Assembly: GCF_030819175.1 (NCBI RefSeq)
Contig: NZ_JAUTBJ010000002.1
Coordinates: 3,743,001 to 3,807,000 of the forward strand
Direction: 5' to 3'
Length of the DNA stretch: 64,000 nt
DNA from: Sphingomonas sp. SORGH_AS_0879
Lineage (GTDB): Bacteria > Pseudomonadota > Alphaproteobacteria > Sphingomonadales > Sphingomonadaceae
Part shown: positions 11,053-20,748 of the stretch, piece by piece
Layout of the letters: every line of letters starts with the position of its first letter
How positions within the stretch are numbered: position 1 is the stretch's first letter
Notes under the pieces: generated by a model
What the model was told of the DNA's origin: nothing
The model's input: only the letters and a program-made list of their open reading frames with translations
Database searches by the model: none
Program-made: the position numbers and the translations under genes

Positions 11053-12045
11053 TCAACCCGTTCGGCGCGGGGGTGCGGGGCGGAAGCGCCAGACGCCGGA
11101 GCGGACGCTGGCGATCACCCCCGCCTGGGTGGCGCGGCTGCCATGGTGCAGGGCTTCGAGCAGCTTCTCGATATTGCTGCCCTCGGTCCAGGCGGGCGAC
11201 TCGATCGCCCCGGCGGCACGGACCGTGCCGATCGCGCGGCGGGCCAGCCTGCGCCCCAGTTCGCGGGGCAGGTCGGCGGCCTGGATGCGGACATTGTCGC
11301 CGTCGATCTGAACCCGCTGATCCCATAGCCAGTCGACGGTCGCGCGAAGATCGGTGTCCGCCTCCGCCAGTTGCTGCGCCGCACGCGCCAGTTGCGCCAC
11401 GCCCAGCCATTCATGGCCATCGAGCAACTGGCGGAACCGGGTACGGTCGTGACGCGGATCGTGATTGGCGGGATCGTCCACGAACGGCGCTTCCGCCCTG
11501 CGCACGATCTGGCGCAGTTCGGCGCGACGCCAGTCGAGCAGCGGACGCAAGACCACCGCGCCCGCGATCACCGTCCGCGCACGCACGCCCGACAGGCCCG
11601 ACAGGCCCGCCCCGCGCGCCGCGCGCATCAGGAAGGTCTCCGCCTGGTCGTCGGCATGATGCGCGGTCAGGATCGCCGCCGCGCCGATGGCCCGCGCCTG
11701 TTCGGCGAGCAGCGCATAGCGGGCGTCACGCGCCTGCGCCTGGATGCTGGCCCCCGCGATCGCCTCCGGGGGGCGTAAGGCGTGATGCGACACGCCCAGC
11801 TTTGCGCAATGCTCCGCCACCATCCGCACCTCACCCGCCGCCTCGGGACGAAGGCCATGGTCCACCGTCGCCACCGCGATCCGTCCCGGCAGCGCCGCCG
11901 CCGCCAGCGTCAGCATTGCCATGCTGTCGGGACCGCCCGACACGGCCAGCAACAGGTGCGCCGCATCGGCGGACGGATCGTGAAGAAGCGTCAGATCGGC
12001 GGCAAAGCGCGCAATCTGATCGACGGCCGTGGCATCGGTGGCCAT
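11053..12045 (-). CDS. tilS: tRNA(Ile)-lysidine synthase
   Basis: TilS converts the wobble cytidine of the AUA-reading tRNA(Ile) to lysidine, an essential step. The 330-residue protein has the PP-loop SGGPDSM at residues 36-42. The family stretch [10 protein letters not shown] and the downstream [16 protein letters not shown] and RGAGLSGL motifs are all present. It lacks a long C-terminal extension, so it is one of the shorter forms. The start at 12045 (MATDATA) is chosen over one 20 codons upstream because the upstream extension does not resemble the family. It sits between ybgF and ftsH, all on the minus strand, as in related genomes. Confidence 0.93.
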   Translation of the reverse strand: MATDATAVDQIARFAADLTLLHDPSADAAHLLLAVSGGPDSMAMLTLAAAALPGRIAVATVDHGLRPEAAGEVRMVAEHCAKLGVSHHALRPPEAIAGASIQAQARDARYALLAEQARAIGAAAILTAHHADDQAETFLMRAARGAGLSGLSGVRARTVIAGAVVLRPLLDWRRAELRQIVRRAEAPFVDDPANHDPRHDRTRFRQLLDGHEWLGVAQLARAAQQLAEADTDLRATVDWLWDQRVQIDGDNVRIQAADLPRELGRRLARRAIGTVRAAGAIESPAWTEGSNIEKLLEALHHGSRATQAGVIASVRSGVWRFRPAPPRRTG

Positions 12046-12140
12046 GATGCTCTCAAATCTGGTCAGGGACGCGCGCGCTCTGGCCCTTCCGGAGGACGGG
12101 CGCAAGGGATTTTGCGTAGGATTTGGCGGTACCGCGAGAC

Positions 12141-12236
12141 CCTCACTCTTCTCACCCGCCTTCGGCGGCGGGGCCCCTTCCCTCTCCCGTCGGGAGAGGG
12201 AAGGAGACGCGAAGCGCCGGAAGGGTGAGGGTGGAG
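12141..12236. repeat. Intergenic hairpin repeat between ybgF and tilS
   Basis: Nested inverted repeats include CCCTTCCCTCTCCCG / CGGGAGAGGGAAGG and outer ACCCTCAC / GTGAGGGT arms. It is a different sequence from families A and B but has the same placement and form. Confidence 0.6.
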
Positions 12237-12256
12237 GAAGCCCCGGACCTAGCCGA

Positions 12257-13186
12257 TCACTGGCACTTGGCGGCGGTGCGTCCGGCGGTGATCTGCGACT
12301 TCATCGAAGCGGACAGCTTGGCGCCGTACACGTCGGACAGTTCGTCATAGACCTTGCAGGCGTCGGCGGCCTTGTTCAGCTTGGTCAGCGCCTGGCCCAG
12401 ATAGAGCAGGCTGTCGGGTGCGCGCTCGCCGTCCGGGAATTTCTTGTAATTCTCGTAGAACGCCATCGACGCCAGGCTGGGCTTGCCCGAGTCGAGATAG
12501 GTACGGCCCAACAGATTCTGGGCATAGCTGGCGCGGCGGCTCTTGGGATAATCCGCGACCACCTTCTTCAACTGCGTCTCCGCCTCGGCATAGCGCTTGG
12601 CCGTCCACAGGCGATAACCATAGAGATAGGCGTCCTCCGCCGCATCACCGGTCGAGGGCTTGTCCACCGCCGCGCCACCCGTCGCGGGCGCGGTGCTGGC
12701 GGTGTCGCCGGTCACGACCGAAGCCGCCGCCGGGCTCTTGCCGCCCGTGGACGCCGCCGGGGCCGAATCGAGCGGCGCGCTCTGCCCGGCGGGCGCGATC
12801 GGCGCGGGGCCGGACTCCAATGCCTTCAGCCGCGCCTCGGTGCCGCGCCTATAGGCGTCGAACTGGTCCTGAAGCTGGCGGGTGCGATAGCCATTCTGTT
12901 CGATCTGACCGGTCAGGCTCGCCATCTGCTCTTCCAGCGAGGTGACGCGCGCGGTCAGGTCGCTCAGCGCGCTCGACGCGGGAACGCCGGGGGCCTGCGC
13001 CTGGGTCTGCGGCGCGGTGATCTCGGGCTGGACATAGCCGCCCGCGCCGTTCGGAAACACCTTGCGCTGGACCGCGCGCATTTCGCTTTCCAGCTTGCCG
13101 ACGCGGCCCTCGACATTGGACTGCGCCATGGCGGCGGTCGGCAGGATCGTCAGGGCCGCAATCCCGGCCAGCAACAGATTACGCAT
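12257..13186 (-). CDS. ybgF: Tol-Pal system protein YbgF (CpoB)
   Basis: A periplasmic protein of about 309 residues that in other bacteria coordinates peptidoglycan synthesis and outer-membrane constriction with the Tol-Pal system. It has a signal peptide (MRNLLLAGIAALTILPTAAM then AQ). A coiled-coil region follows (about 25-60 and again about 90-140, VEGRVGKLESEM and LTARVTSLEEQMASLTGQI). The C-terminal TPR block contains AEDAYLYGYRLWTAKRYAEA, YAQNLLGRTYLDSGKPSLA and LLYLGQALTKLNKAADACKV. This order is that of CpoB. The start is set at 13186 by the signal peptide; GGGGGGTGAG precedes it. The tol/pal genes themselves are not in the window. Confidence 0.92.
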   Translation of the reverse strand: MRNLLLAGIAALTILPTAAMAQSNVEGRVGKLESEMRAVQRKVFPNGAGGYVQPEITAPQTQAQAPGVPASSALSDLTARVTSLEEQMASLTGQIEQNGYRTRQLQDQFDAYRRGTEARLKALESGPAPIAPAGQSAPLDSAPAASTGGKSPAAASVVTGDTASTAPATGGAAVDKPSTGDAAEDAYLYGYRLWTAKRYAEAETQLKKVVADYPKSRRASYAQNLLGRTYLDSGKPSLASMAFYENYKKFPDGERAPDSLLYLGQALTKLNKAADACKVYDELSDVYGAKLSASMKSQITAGRTAAKCQ

Positions 13187-13276
13187 CGGTCTCACCCCCC
13201 GCTGGGCATCATCAAGAACATAACGGACGCTATCCTGCTCCGTCACGGCTGTCTCCAGCCTGAAGGAGCCGGCCCC

Positions 13277-14221
13277 TTACAGATCCGCCGGGGCCGTGGT
13301 GGCGGTGGTCGGCGATGGCGCGGGGGCCGGAACCGTATCGCCCGCCTGCTCCGACGAGGGCCGTCGCGCAGACCGCTCGCGCGTCGTGCTGCGGCCCGTG
13401 CCGGTCGCCGCCGTCGTGGCGGACGGCACGGGCGCGCCGGACAGCCGCGCCGCGATCGAGGCGGGGTCGAGCCGCACATCCTTGATCGCCCGCGATCCGT
13501 CGCCCAGCGGCGCAAGCTCCTTGCCGTCCAGCGTCACGCCCAGCTTGTCGGGACGCCCGACATTGAGCAGCGGCCCCTTGGCATCGGCGGGCACTTCATA
13601 TTGTTCGCCGGGCTTCAGCGTGCCCATCTTCAGCGTGACATTGTCCGCATCATAGACGCGCAGCCAGACCTCGCCCTTGGCGGTCAGCACCACCTTGCCC
13701 GCCGTCACCGGGGTCGGGCTGGGCGCCGGGGCGGCTGCGGCCTCGGTCGCGTTGGTCAGCGGGGTGGCGGCGGGCACCTCCTGCGCGGTGCGGTCGCGGC
13801 GGAACAGGTCGGTGCCGTACCACAGCCCCGCGATGATCAGCAGCGCCAGCGCCAGCCCGACCCCGACGATCGCCAGCCCGCGCGAGGGAACGCGGGCGGG
13901 GTCGGCGATATCCTGCGGCACATATTCGGTGGTACGGCGACCCAGCCGGTCGACATCGGCGCGCACCGCCTGTGCGATCGCCACCTCGTCCGCGCCGACG
14001 GCACGGGCATAGGCCTTGGCGAAACCGACCGCATAGGTGGCCGATGGCAGGCTCTGATAATCGGATGCCTCGATCGCCGCGAGATGGCGACTGGGGATGC
14101 GGGTGCGAGCCCCGATATCGCCCAGCGAAAGCCCCTGCGCCTCACGCGCCGTGCGCAGGACGTCACCGGCGCGGGCAGGTGCCGCCGGTGCGGCATCGTG
14201 GCCGGGATTGACCTCGTCCAT
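13277..14221 (-). CDS. RodZ-like protein: cytosolic HTH, single membrane pass, DUF4115-type C-terminus
   Basis: The 314-residue protein opens with an HTH of the RodZ class (AGDVLRTAREAQGLSLGDIG, then TRIPSRHLAAIEASDYQSLP). One transmembrane segment follows near residues 120-140 (GLAIVGVGLALALLIIAGLW). The extracytoplasmic region has a DUF4115-like domain (LTAKGEVWLRVYDADNVTLK, LKPGEQYEVPADAKGPLLNVGRPDKLGV) and a disordered Ser/Thr/Ala tail. RodZ links MreB to the cell-wall machinery and sets rod shape (known). The start at 14221 is supported by GGAG 7 bases before it; longer in-frame starts would approach the end of ptsP. It lies between ptsP and ybgF in the same direction. Confidence 0.85.
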   Translation of the reverse strand: MDEVNPGHDAAPAAPARAGDVLRTAREAQGLSLGDIGARTRIPSRHLAAIEASDYQSLPSATYAVGFAKAYARAVGADEVAIAQAVRADVDRLGRRTTEYVPQDIADPARVPSRGLAIVGVGLALALLIIAGLWYGTDLFRRDRTAQEVPAATPLTNATEAAAAPAPSPTPVTAGKVVLTAKGEVWLRVYDADNVTLKMGTLKPGEQYEVPADAKGPLLNVGRPDKLGVTLDGKELAPLGDGSRAIKDVRLDPASIAARLSGAPVPSATTAATGTGRSTTRERSARRPSSEQAGDTVPAPAPSPTTATTAPADL

Positions 14222-14312
14222 TCTCAACTCCGAAGTGACCATGGCCCACCCCATGATCGCGGTCGTTCTTTCAGAGCCCCGTGCGCAAGTCAACGCGGGG
14301 CCCCGGCTTGAT

Positions 14313-16586
14313 TTAGGCCAATTCCACACCGTTCGTCGCAGCCCAGGCACCAAGCGCCCCGCGCATGTCGCGCACGGGATGGGCCAGCAGCCGCGCCATC
14401 TCCTTGGCGATCGCCGAACGGTCGAGCGAGCGGATCATCGCCTTGACCGGCCCCACCGCGGCGGGCGTGATCGACAGGCGTTCGATGCCCAGCCCGATCA
14501 GCGCCATCGCCTCCAGCGGACGCCCGCCCATCTCACCGCATACGCCGATCGGCACCCCCGCCGCGCGGGCGGGATCGACCACCCGGCGGAGGAAGCGCAG
14601 GATCGACGGGCTCAGCCAGTCGTAACGCTCGGCCAGCTTGGGATTGGCGCGATCGGCGGCGAACAGGAACTGGGTCAGGTCGTTGGTGCCGATCGACAGG
14701 AAATCGACGTTCGGCAGGATCAGGTCGAGCTGTTCGGCGAGCGCGGGCACCTCCAGCATCGCGCCGTAGCGCACGTCGATCGGCGGGCGACGCCCGCGCG
14801 CGCCCAGCCAGGCCCGCTGCGCCTCGAACAACGCCTTGGCCTCGTCGAACTCCCAGGCTTCCGACACCATCGGGAACATGATGTGGAGCGTGCGTCCCGC
14901 CCCCGCCTCGATCAGAGCGCGGGCCTGTGCCTTCATCAATCCTTCGCGTTCCAGCGCGAGGCGAAGCGCGCGCCAGCCCATCGCCGGATTCTCTTCATCC
15001 GCCGCATCGGTGTTCAGATAGGGCAGCGCCTTGTCCCCGCCGATATCGATGGTGCGGAAGATCACCGGCCGGTCGCCCGCCGCCTCCAGCACGTCGCGGT
15101 ACAGCCGCTGCTGCCGCTCGCGCTGTGGCAGGGTGGCCGATACCAGGAACTGGAATTCGGTGCGGAACAACCCGATCCCGTCCGCCCCCGTGGTGTCGAG
15201 CGCGGCGGCGTCGTCGCGAAGCCCGGCATTGACCATCAGCGTGATGCGGCGACCATCCTTCGTCACCGGCGGCACGTCGCGCAGCGCCGCGAAGGCCGCG
15301 CGCCGCTTCTGCCGGAGTTGCAGCTTCGCCTCGAACGCCTCCTCCATCGCGGCGGTCGGGCGGACCAGCACGCTGCCCTCGGTCACGTCGAGCAGCAACT
15401 GGTCGCCATCGGCGATCTGCCGCCGCATGTCGCGCACGCGGCCCAGCACCGGCACGCCCATCGCCCGCGCGACGATGATGACATGCGCGGTCAGCGACCC
15501 TTCCTCCAGAATCACGCCCTTCAATCGCCGCCGGTCATATTCCAGCAATTCGGCGGGCCCCAGATTGCGCGCGAGCAGGATCGTATCCTGCCGCAGCCCG
15601 AGTTGCGCCGCCGTGCCCATCTGGCCCGAGACGATGCGGAGCAGCCGGTTGGACAGATCCTCCAGATCGTGCATCCGGTCGGCGAGAAGCGGATCGTCGA
15701 TCTGGCGCATCCGCTGGCGGGTACGCTGCTGCACCCGCTCGATCGCGGCCTCGGCGGTCAGGCCGCTGTCGATCGCCTCGTTGATGCGGCGCGCCCAGCC
15801 CTCGTCATAGGCGAACATCTTATAGGTCTCGATGACCTCGACATGCTCGCCCGCGACGCCGAACTCGGCCTCGCGCGCCATGCGGTCGATCTGTTCGCGC
15901 ATCTTGTCGAACGCGGCATAGACGCGGCGGCGCTCGGCATCGATATCCTCGGCAACCGTATGCTCGATGACGATGCGCGGCTGGTGATAGACGGCGAAAC
16001 CGCTGCCCATGCCATCGACCAGCTTTTGTCCGCTCAAACGGACCGAAGCGGTCATCTGCGGCCGCGTGCCCGCCGCCCCCGCCGCATCGATCAGCCCGGC
16101 ATTGGCGATCAGTTCGGACAGCACCATCGCGACGGTCTGAAGCGCCTCGATCTCGACATCGGCATATTTGCGCGGTTCGCTATGCTGGACCGCCAATACG
16201 CCCACCGCCCGCTCGCGCCGGATGATCGGCACGCCTGCAAAGCTGTGGAACCGGTCCTCGCCCGTCTCGGGCTTATAGGCGAAGTCGGGGTGGCTGGCCG
16301 CTTCGTCGAGGTTCAGCACCTCGACATCCTCGGCGATGGTGCCGACCAGCCCCTCGCCCAGCGCCATCTTGGTGACGTGCACCGCCTCCTCGGCCAGCCC
16401 GCGCGTCGCGAACAGTTCCAGCACCCCTTCGCGCAGCAGATAGATGGAACACACCTCGCTGCCGATCGCCTCGCCGATGATCTGGACGACCTGGTTCAGC
16501 TTGGCTTGGGCGGTGGTGCGCGACGCCATGACGTCGTGCAGACGAACGAGGATCTCGCGGGCGGATGCGGCGGCCGAAACGGGCAT
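14313..16586 (-). CDS. ptsP: Phosphoenolpyruvate-protein phosphotransferase PtsP (EI-Ntr)
   Basis: The 757-residue enzyme feeds phosphate from PEP into the nitrogen PTS, a regulatory cascade and not a sugar transporter. The N-terminal GAF domain spans about 15-165 (QIIGEAIGSEVCSIYLL; HSFAGVPIIRRERAVGVL). The EI part has the phosphorylated histidine in LTAHVIIVARAMG (H368). It also has the PEP-binding blocks GIGLFRTEF and FPMV, and the C-terminal SIGTNDLTQF and GVCGEMGGRP with the conserved cysteine. It is full length. It heads the minus-strand run through ftsH, although the gaps suggest several transcripts. Confidence 0.95.
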   Translation of the reverse strand: MPVSAAASAREILVRLHDVMASRTTAQAKLNQVVQIIGEAIGSEVCSIYLLREGVLELFATRGLAEEAVHVTKMALGEGLVGTIAEDVEVLNLDEAASHPDFAYKPETGEDRFHSFAGVPIIRRERAVGVLAVQHSEPRKYADVEIEALQTVAMVLSELIANAGLIDAAGAAGTRPQMTASVRLSGQKLVDGMGSGFAVYHQPRIVIEHTVAEDIDAERRRVYAAFDKMREQIDRMAREAEFGVAGEHVEVIETYKMFAYDEGWARRINEAIDSGLTAEAAIERVQQRTRQRMRQIDDPLLADRMHDLEDLSNRLLRIVSGQMGTAAQLGLRQDTILLARNLGPAELLEYDRRRLKGVILEEGSLTAHVIIVARAMGVPVLGRVRDMRRQIADGDQLLLDVTEGSVLVRPTAAMEEAFEAKLQLRQKRRAAFAALRDVPPVTKDGRRITLMVNAGLRDDAAALDTTGADGIGLFRTEFQFLVSATLPQRERQQRLYRDVLEAAGDRPVIFRTIDIGGDKALPYLNTDAADEENPAMGWRALRLALEREGLMKAQARALIEAGAGRTLHIMFPMVSEAWEFDEAKALFEAQRAWLGARGRRPPIDVRYGAMLEVPALAEQLDLILPNVDFLSIGTNDLTQFLFAADRANPKLAERYDWLSPSILRFLRRVVDPARAAGVPIGVCGEMGGRPLEAMALIGLGIERLSITPAAVGPVKAMIRSLDRSAIAKEMARLLAHPVRDMRGALGAWAATNGVELA

Positions 16587-16709
16587 GGCTACAGGGCTAA
16601 CAGACGGGATGCGGGGGTGTCATGTCCTAATATCGCGGCACCGTGCCTTTTGGCCATCGGGCGACCCGAACAAAGTCGCTGATATGTATCATGTTTCAAA
16701 TATTTATCA

Positions 16710-16734
16710 GGAACAGCGGAGGAAACGACCGGTT
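16710..16734 (+). promoter_or_regulatory. EcfG-type general stress promoter for the DUF4142 gene
   Basis: GGAAC at 16710-16714, a 16-base spacer and GGTT at 16731-16734 match the alphaproteobacterial EcfG consensus (GGAAC, 16-17 bases, CGTT or similar). It ends about 28 bases before the ATG of the DUF4142 gene, a family often found in this regulon. Confidence 0.55.
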
Positions 16735-16762
16735 GCGTCAAGATCAGTCACGGGAGAGCATC

Positions 16763-17278
16763 ATGCCCAAATTCCTAACCCTCGCGCTTGTCCTCGGCGC
16801 CGCCGCCGCGCCCGCCATCGCACAGACCCCGCCGCCCCCTCCCCCCGCCGCCGCCAAGGCGCAGGCCGCCGCCTATGTGAAAGCCGCCGGGATGAGCGAT
16901 CTCTACGAGATCACGTCGAGCCGGATCGCGCTGCAAAAGTCGAAGAACGAGGACGTGCGGCGATTCGCCCAGATGATGATCGACCATCATATGCAGACGA
17001 CCGCCGCGACGGTCCGCGCCGCCAAGCAGGACGGGCTGTCCCCCATGCCGCCCAAGCTGGGTGGCGCAGAAGCGTCGATCGGCGAATTGCGCCGCGCTTC
17101 CGCTGCGGATTTCGACCGGCTGTATATCGGCCAGCAACTGCCCGCGCATCAGGCCGCGCTCGACCTGCATCAGAGCTTCGCGACGAACGGCGACAAACCC
17201 GCGCTGAAGACCAGCGCCCAGAGCGCGGTGCCGATCGTGCAGCAGCATATCCAGATGCTCGAGCAGATGCCGCGTTGA
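16763..17278 (+). CDS. Exported DUF4142 protein
   Basis: A 171-residue periplasmic protein with a signal peptide (MPKFLTLALVLGAAAAPAIA then Q) and a short proline run. A four-helix ferritin-like DUF4142 domain follows, with the family hallmarks SSRIALQKSKNEDVRRFAQM, IDHHMQTT and LPAHQAALDLHQSFA. The biochemical role of DUF4142 is unsettled; members are commonly stress-induced. GGGAGA lies 6 bases before the start and an EcfG-like promoter just upstream, so general stress control is likely. A hairpin repeat separates it from the convergent lldD. Confidence 0.9.
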   Translation: MPKFLTLALVLGAAAAPAIAQTPPPPPPAAAKAQAAAYVKAAGMSDLYEITSSRIALQKSKNEDVRRFAQMMIDHHMQTTAATVRAAKQDGLSPMPPKLGGAEASIGELRRASAADFDRLYIGQQLPAHQAALDLHQSFATNGDKPALKTSAQSAVPIVQQHIQMLEQMPR

Positions 17279-17280
17279 CC

Positions 17281-17411
17281 CTACTTCACTCCTCCCCAGG
17301 CCACGCTTGGGGAGGGGATCGCCGCGAAGCGGTGGTGGAGGGGCATTCCCACCAGCGGGGGCACCCCTCCGTCAGACCTTCGGTCTGCCACCTCCTCTTG
17401 CAGGGGAGGAT
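17281..17411. repeat. Intergenic repeat (family B) between convergent genes
   Basis: Contains CTCCCCAGGCCACGCTTGGGGAG, CCGCGAAGCGG and CAGACCTTCGGTCTG hairpins. Lying between two converging genes, it would serve as a transcript end in both directions. Confidence 0.7.
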
Positions 17412-18551
17412 TTACACCTCGCTCGCCAGCGCCGTGCGGTCGATCTCCGCGATCGATCGCACGCCGGTCAGGGTCATCGCCACGCGCATCTCCGCATCGA
17501 TCAGGCGCAGCAGGTTGGCGACCCCGGCCTCTCCATCGGCGGCGAGCGCATAGATGAACGCGCGACCCAGCATCACCGCGTCCGCGCCCAGCGCCAGCAT
17601 CCGCACCACGTCCAGCCCCGAGCGGACACCCGAGTCGGCCAGCACCTTCAACTCGCCCTTCACCGCATCGGCGATGGCGGGCAAGGCACGGGCGCTGGAG
17701 CGGACGCCGTCCAATTGCCGCCCGCCATGGTTGGACACGACAATCCCGTCCGCGCCGAACCGCACCGCGTCGCGCGCATCTTCGGGGTCGAGAATGCCCT
17801 TGATGACGATCGCGCCCTTCCAGACATCGCGAATCCATTCCAGGTCGCGCCAGGCGATCGACGGATCGAAATTGGCGGCGAGCCAGCCGATATAATCCTC
17901 CAGCGCTGTCGGCATGCCGCGATAGGCGGAGATATTGCCCAGATCATGCGGTCGCCCGCGAAGCCCCACGTCCCAGGCCCAGCGCGGATGCATCGCCGCC
18001 TGCACCATCCGGCGAAAGGCCGCGTTGGGCCCCGACATGCCCGCATGCGCATCCCGGTAGCGTGCGCCCGGCACCGGCATGTCGACGGTGAAGACCAGCG
18101 TCTTCACCCCCGCCGCCTGCGCCCGCTCCAGCGCATCGCGCATGAAGCCCCGGTCGCGCAGCACATAGAGCTGAAACCAGATCGGCGCGGAGGACGCCGC
18201 CTGAACCTCCTGAATCGCACAGACCGAGACGGTGGACAGAATGAAGGGCACCCCCTTCACCGCCGCCGCCCGCGCCGCCTGCACTTCGCCGCGCCTGGCA
18301 TACATGCCCGCCAGCCCGACCGGCGCGAGGATGACCGGCATCGCCATGCGGGTGCCGAACAACTCGGTTTCCAGCGACAGGCCGGCGACGTTGCGCAGCA
18401 CCCGCTGCCGGAGTTCGATGGCCGCCAGATCCGCGACATTGTGGCGCAGCGTATGCTCGGCATTCGCTCCCCCATCCAGATAATGGAACAGGAAGGGCGG
18501 CAAGCGCCGCCGCGCGGCTTCCCGATAATCGGAGGGGGCGGAAATAATCAT
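17412..18551 (-). CDS. lldD: FMN-dependent L-lactate dehydrogenase (alpha-hydroxy acid dehydrogenase)
   Basis: The 379-residue protein belongs to the FMN alpha-hydroxy acid oxidase family and resembles LldD, which oxidises L-lactate to pyruvate and passes electrons to quinone at the inner membrane. The active-site block [12 protein letters not shown] carries the catalytic His275 with Arg278. The N-terminal [11 protein letters not shown] and the C-terminal [27 protein letters not shown] match the family. The start at 18551 ([11 protein letters not shown]) fits the usual N-terminus; the Shine-Dalgarno is weak. Other 2-hydroxy acids cannot be excluded. About 250 gene-free bases lie upstream before the IS3 element. 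Confidence 0.9.
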   Translation of the reverse strand: MIISAPSDYREAARRRLPPFLFHYLDGGANAEHTLRHNVADLAAIELRQRVLRNVAGLSLETELFGTRMAMPVILAPVGLAGMYARRGEVQAARAAAVKGVPFILSTVSVCAIQEVQAASSAPIWFQLYVLRDRGFMRDALERAQAAGVKTLVFTVDMPVPGARYRDAHAGMSGPNAAFRRMVQAAMHPRWAWDVGLRGRPHDLGNISAYRGMPTALEDYIGWLAANFDPSIAWRDLEWIRDVWKGAIVIKGILDPEDARDAVRFGADGIVVSNHGGRQLDGVRSSARALPAIADAVKGELKVLADSGVRSGLDVVRMLALGADAVMLGRAFIYALAADGEAGVANLLRLIDAEMRVAMTLTGVRSIAEIDRTALASEV

Positions 18552-18805
18552 CGGACGAAGGGTTCCAAATTCTTCCAGCTGGAGGCTGAGCGACGGGGCA
18601 CGCGCCTGTCCGTACAACGCCCTATCCCGCGATACAAAGGGAGGCGAACGGCCTGGAGGATCGCCATCGAGCACCCCGGACCACATCCGCGCCACCCGAG
18701 CCTATCGCGGGCACGTCAAAGCCCAGCCAATCAGACCCCGAGCGAGAGATTCGGCAAGAGGCCGAACCAATGTTTTGGGTGACTCACCGGCAACAGCGGC
18801 CCGCC
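18552..18805. other. Gene-free stretch between lldD and the IS3 element
   Basis: No convincing gene. An ATG at 18770 with AAGAGG before it opens a 12-codon frame that runs to the IS3 left end. It may be a disrupted gene start, but it does not join in frame to the gene beyond the IS. The 9 bp word CACCGGCAA (18785-18793) recurs directly after the IS at 20055. Confidence 0.4.
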
Positions 18806-18870
18806 TGACGTGACCCCCGTTTCTTCATCCAACTGGAAGTAGAGACCGTCTCCTTAAAGGGACGGACGGA

Positions 18871-19137
18871 ATGAAGCGGAAGCAGTTTTCGGAAGAGCAG
18901 ATCATCGGCATCCTGAAGGAGGCCGAGGCGGGTGCGGTGGTGACGGAGCTGTGCCGCAAGCACGGGATGTCGAGCGCGACTTACTATGCGTGGAAGGCGA
19001 AGTTCGGCGGCCTGGAGGTATCCGACGCAAAGCGCCTGCGGTCGCTCGAAGAGGAGAACGCCCGGCTCAAACGGCTACTGGCGGACACGATGCTGGACAA
19101 TGCGGGGTTGAAAGACCTGCTGTCAAAAAAGTGGTGA
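18871..19137 (+). CDS. IS3-family transposase OrfA
   Basis: An 88-residue DNA-binding subunit with an HTH ([36 protein letters not shown]) and a C-terminal leucine zipper ([20 protein letters not shown]). It ends KKW at the frameshift site. A -1 slip at AAAAAAG joins it to OrfB to make the active OrfAB transposase. Confidence 0.93.
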   Translation: MKRKQFSEEQIIGILKEAEAGAVVTELCRKHGMSSATYYAWKAKFGGLEVSDAKRLRSLEEENARLKRLLADTMLDNAGLKDLLSKKW

Positions 19138-20036
19138 CGCCCGCCGCGAAGCGGCAAGCGGTCGCGCATCTCCAGGCGACGTTGGGGATGAGCGAGCGGC
19201 GGGCATGCACGGTCGTTGGGGCAGACCGCACGAGCATGCGGTATCGCTCGTGCCGGGCGGATGATGGCGACCTGCGGTCGCGGCTGCGCGAGCTGGCGCA
19301 GCAACGCCGACGGTTCGGCTATCGGCGTCTGCACATCCTGCTGCGCCGGGACGGCATCACGATCAACCGCAAGAAGACCCAGCGGCTCTATCGTGAGGAG
19401 GGTTTGACGGTCAGGCGCCGGAAGGGACGAAGGCGCGCCACAGGCAGCCGTGCGCCCGCGTCAGTGCTGGCGCTTCCCAACCAGCGCTGGAGTCTGGACT
19501 TCGTCCACGACCAGCTCGTGACCGGCCGTCGGTTCCGCGTGCTCAACATCGTCGATGACGTCACGCGCGAATGCCTTCGGGCGGTGGTGGACACGTCGAT
19601 CTCGGGCCGGCGGGTCGTGCGCGAGCTGGCCGATCTGATCGCCGAGCGTGGCAGGCCGAAGATGATCGTCAGCGACAACGGGACCGAACTGACGTCGAAC
19701 GCGGTGCTCGCCTGGTCCGGCGATGCCCGCATCGAGTGGCATTACATCGCGCCGGGCAAGCCCACGCAGAACGGGTTCGTCGAGAGCTTTAACGGTCGCA
19801 TGCGCGACGAGCTGCTCAACGAGACGCTGTTCTTCACCATCGGTCAGGCCCGCTCGATTCTGGCCCGCTGGGTCGACGACTACAACAACGAGCGTCCGCA
19901 CTCCTCGCTCGGCTACGCCACTCCGGCAGCCTTCGCTGCCGGGCTCGAACAGCAACGGGCGGGGTTAACCCCGCCCGTTGCTTCACCTGCGCTTATGCGC
20001 GAAAACCACGGTCGGTCTCTGGTTGCCGCTGGATGA
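19125..20036 (+). CDS. IS3-family transposase OrfB (read by -1 frameshift)
   Basis: The catalytic part begins in the frame entered at the slippery site. It contains an HTH_21-like region ([32 protein letters not shown]) and an rve integrase core. The first catalytic aspartate is in [10 protein letters not shown], the second in [10 protein letters not shown], and the glutamate in [17 protein letters not shown]. The usual tail [19 protein letters not shown] is intact. All three DDE residues are present and no stop interrupts it, so the element is probably active. Confidence 0.92.
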   Translation, partial: KKVVTPAAKRQAVAHLQATLGMSERRACTVVGADRTSMRYRSCRADDGDLRSRLRELAQQRRRFGYRRLHILLRRDGITINRKKTQRLYREEGLTVRRRKGRRRATGSRAPASVLALPNQRWSLDFVHDQLVTGRRFRVLNIVDDVTRECLRAVVDTSISGRRVVRELADLIAERGRPKMIVSDNGTELTSNAVLAWSGDARIEWHYIAPGKPTQNGFVESFNGRMRDELLNETLFFTIGQARSILARWVDDYNNERPHSSLGYATPAAFAAGLEQQRAGLTPPVASPALMRENHGRSLVAAG

Positions 20037-20650
20037 AAGACCGGGGTCACGTCACACCGGCAAAAGTTAACGCATCGCCCCAAGCAGCACCTGCACCTGC
20101 GCTCCAGGCATGGGACGCTGCAATGGCGCGGCTTCTAAATGCACAACATGAGGAAGCCCTTGAGGATGCGCGGTTCGATCTCGTACGTGCCGCATGGAAA
20201 CGCACCGCGCCCGATGAAACTGCGGTCGACTGGGCTAAGCTGACGTTTGCCGATCGCCGCGATCTGATGAAGCTCGATATCGATGCATATCGCGCAACAC
20301 TCATGGCCCCGCATTGGGAAAGACCTATCGTTGCCGACCGTATATCCCAGCGCCTCGCCGCCTTGGAGCAATTACGCGCCTACCGAGAGGCAATTCGAGC
20401 CAATGACGAGCGTCACGCTTATTCTCGTGCCGTCGAACGATGTGAATTGGCGATAGAGCGTACCTGCGAGGCAGAAGCCACGCTGATGAACATGCCTGCG
20501 CCACATTGCCAAGCCCTCTTGTGGAAGCTGCAAACCATTCTGGTGATCGATGCTGATGGCTCGACCTCCAGTTGGAGCGGTTCGTATGTCGAGCAGACGA
20601 TAGCCGACATGAGTCGGCTTCTCGGCACCGATGCGCAATTCCACCCTTAG
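20033..20650 (+). CDS. Hypothetical island protein whose 5' end is IS3 sequence
   Basis: This frame of 205 residues begins inside the right end of the IS3 element (first 7 codons or so). The native start has therefore been lost, or the gene starts later. The body is soluble and helix-rich ([39 protein letters not shown]), ending with a glycine/serine-containing segment. Codon use is less GC-biased than the chromosomal core. No family was recognised. It lies upstream of the regulator and recombinase genes in the same direction, which suggests a cargo or maintenance role in that small island. Confidence 0.6.
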   Translation: MKDRGHVTPAKVNASPQAAPAPALQAWDAAMARLLNAQHEEALEDARFDLVRAAWKRTAPDETAVDWAKLTFADRRDLMKLDIDAYRATLMAPHWERPIVADRISQRLAALEQLRAYREAIRANDERHAYSRAVERCELAIERTCEAEATLMNMPAPHCQALLWKLQTILVIDADGSTSSWSGSYVEQTIADMSRLLGTDAQFHP

Positions 20651-20748
20651 AAGGCCGAATGAAACGTTTATGCGTTCTCGGCGAACACATATTTGACAAG
20701 CCTGCCTGCCGGTGTCATGTTCATCAAGAACATAAAACGGGGTTCAGT

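Larger units (their letters stand above)
18806..20054 (+). mobile_element. Complete IS3-family insertion sequence, about 1249 bp
   Basis: The element starts TGACGTGACCCC and ends GGGGTCACGTCA; the imperfect terminal inverted repeats extend over about 40 bases (TTTCATCCA and AGAGACCG are shared further in). It holds orfA and orfB overlapping in the -1 frame with the slippery heptamer A AAA AAG at 19125-19131. That makes it a typical IS3 element, closest in layout to the IS407/IS51-like groups. No clean 3-4 bp target duplication is seen (flanks CCGCC and CACCG), so one flank may have been rearranged after insertion. Confidence 0.92.
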
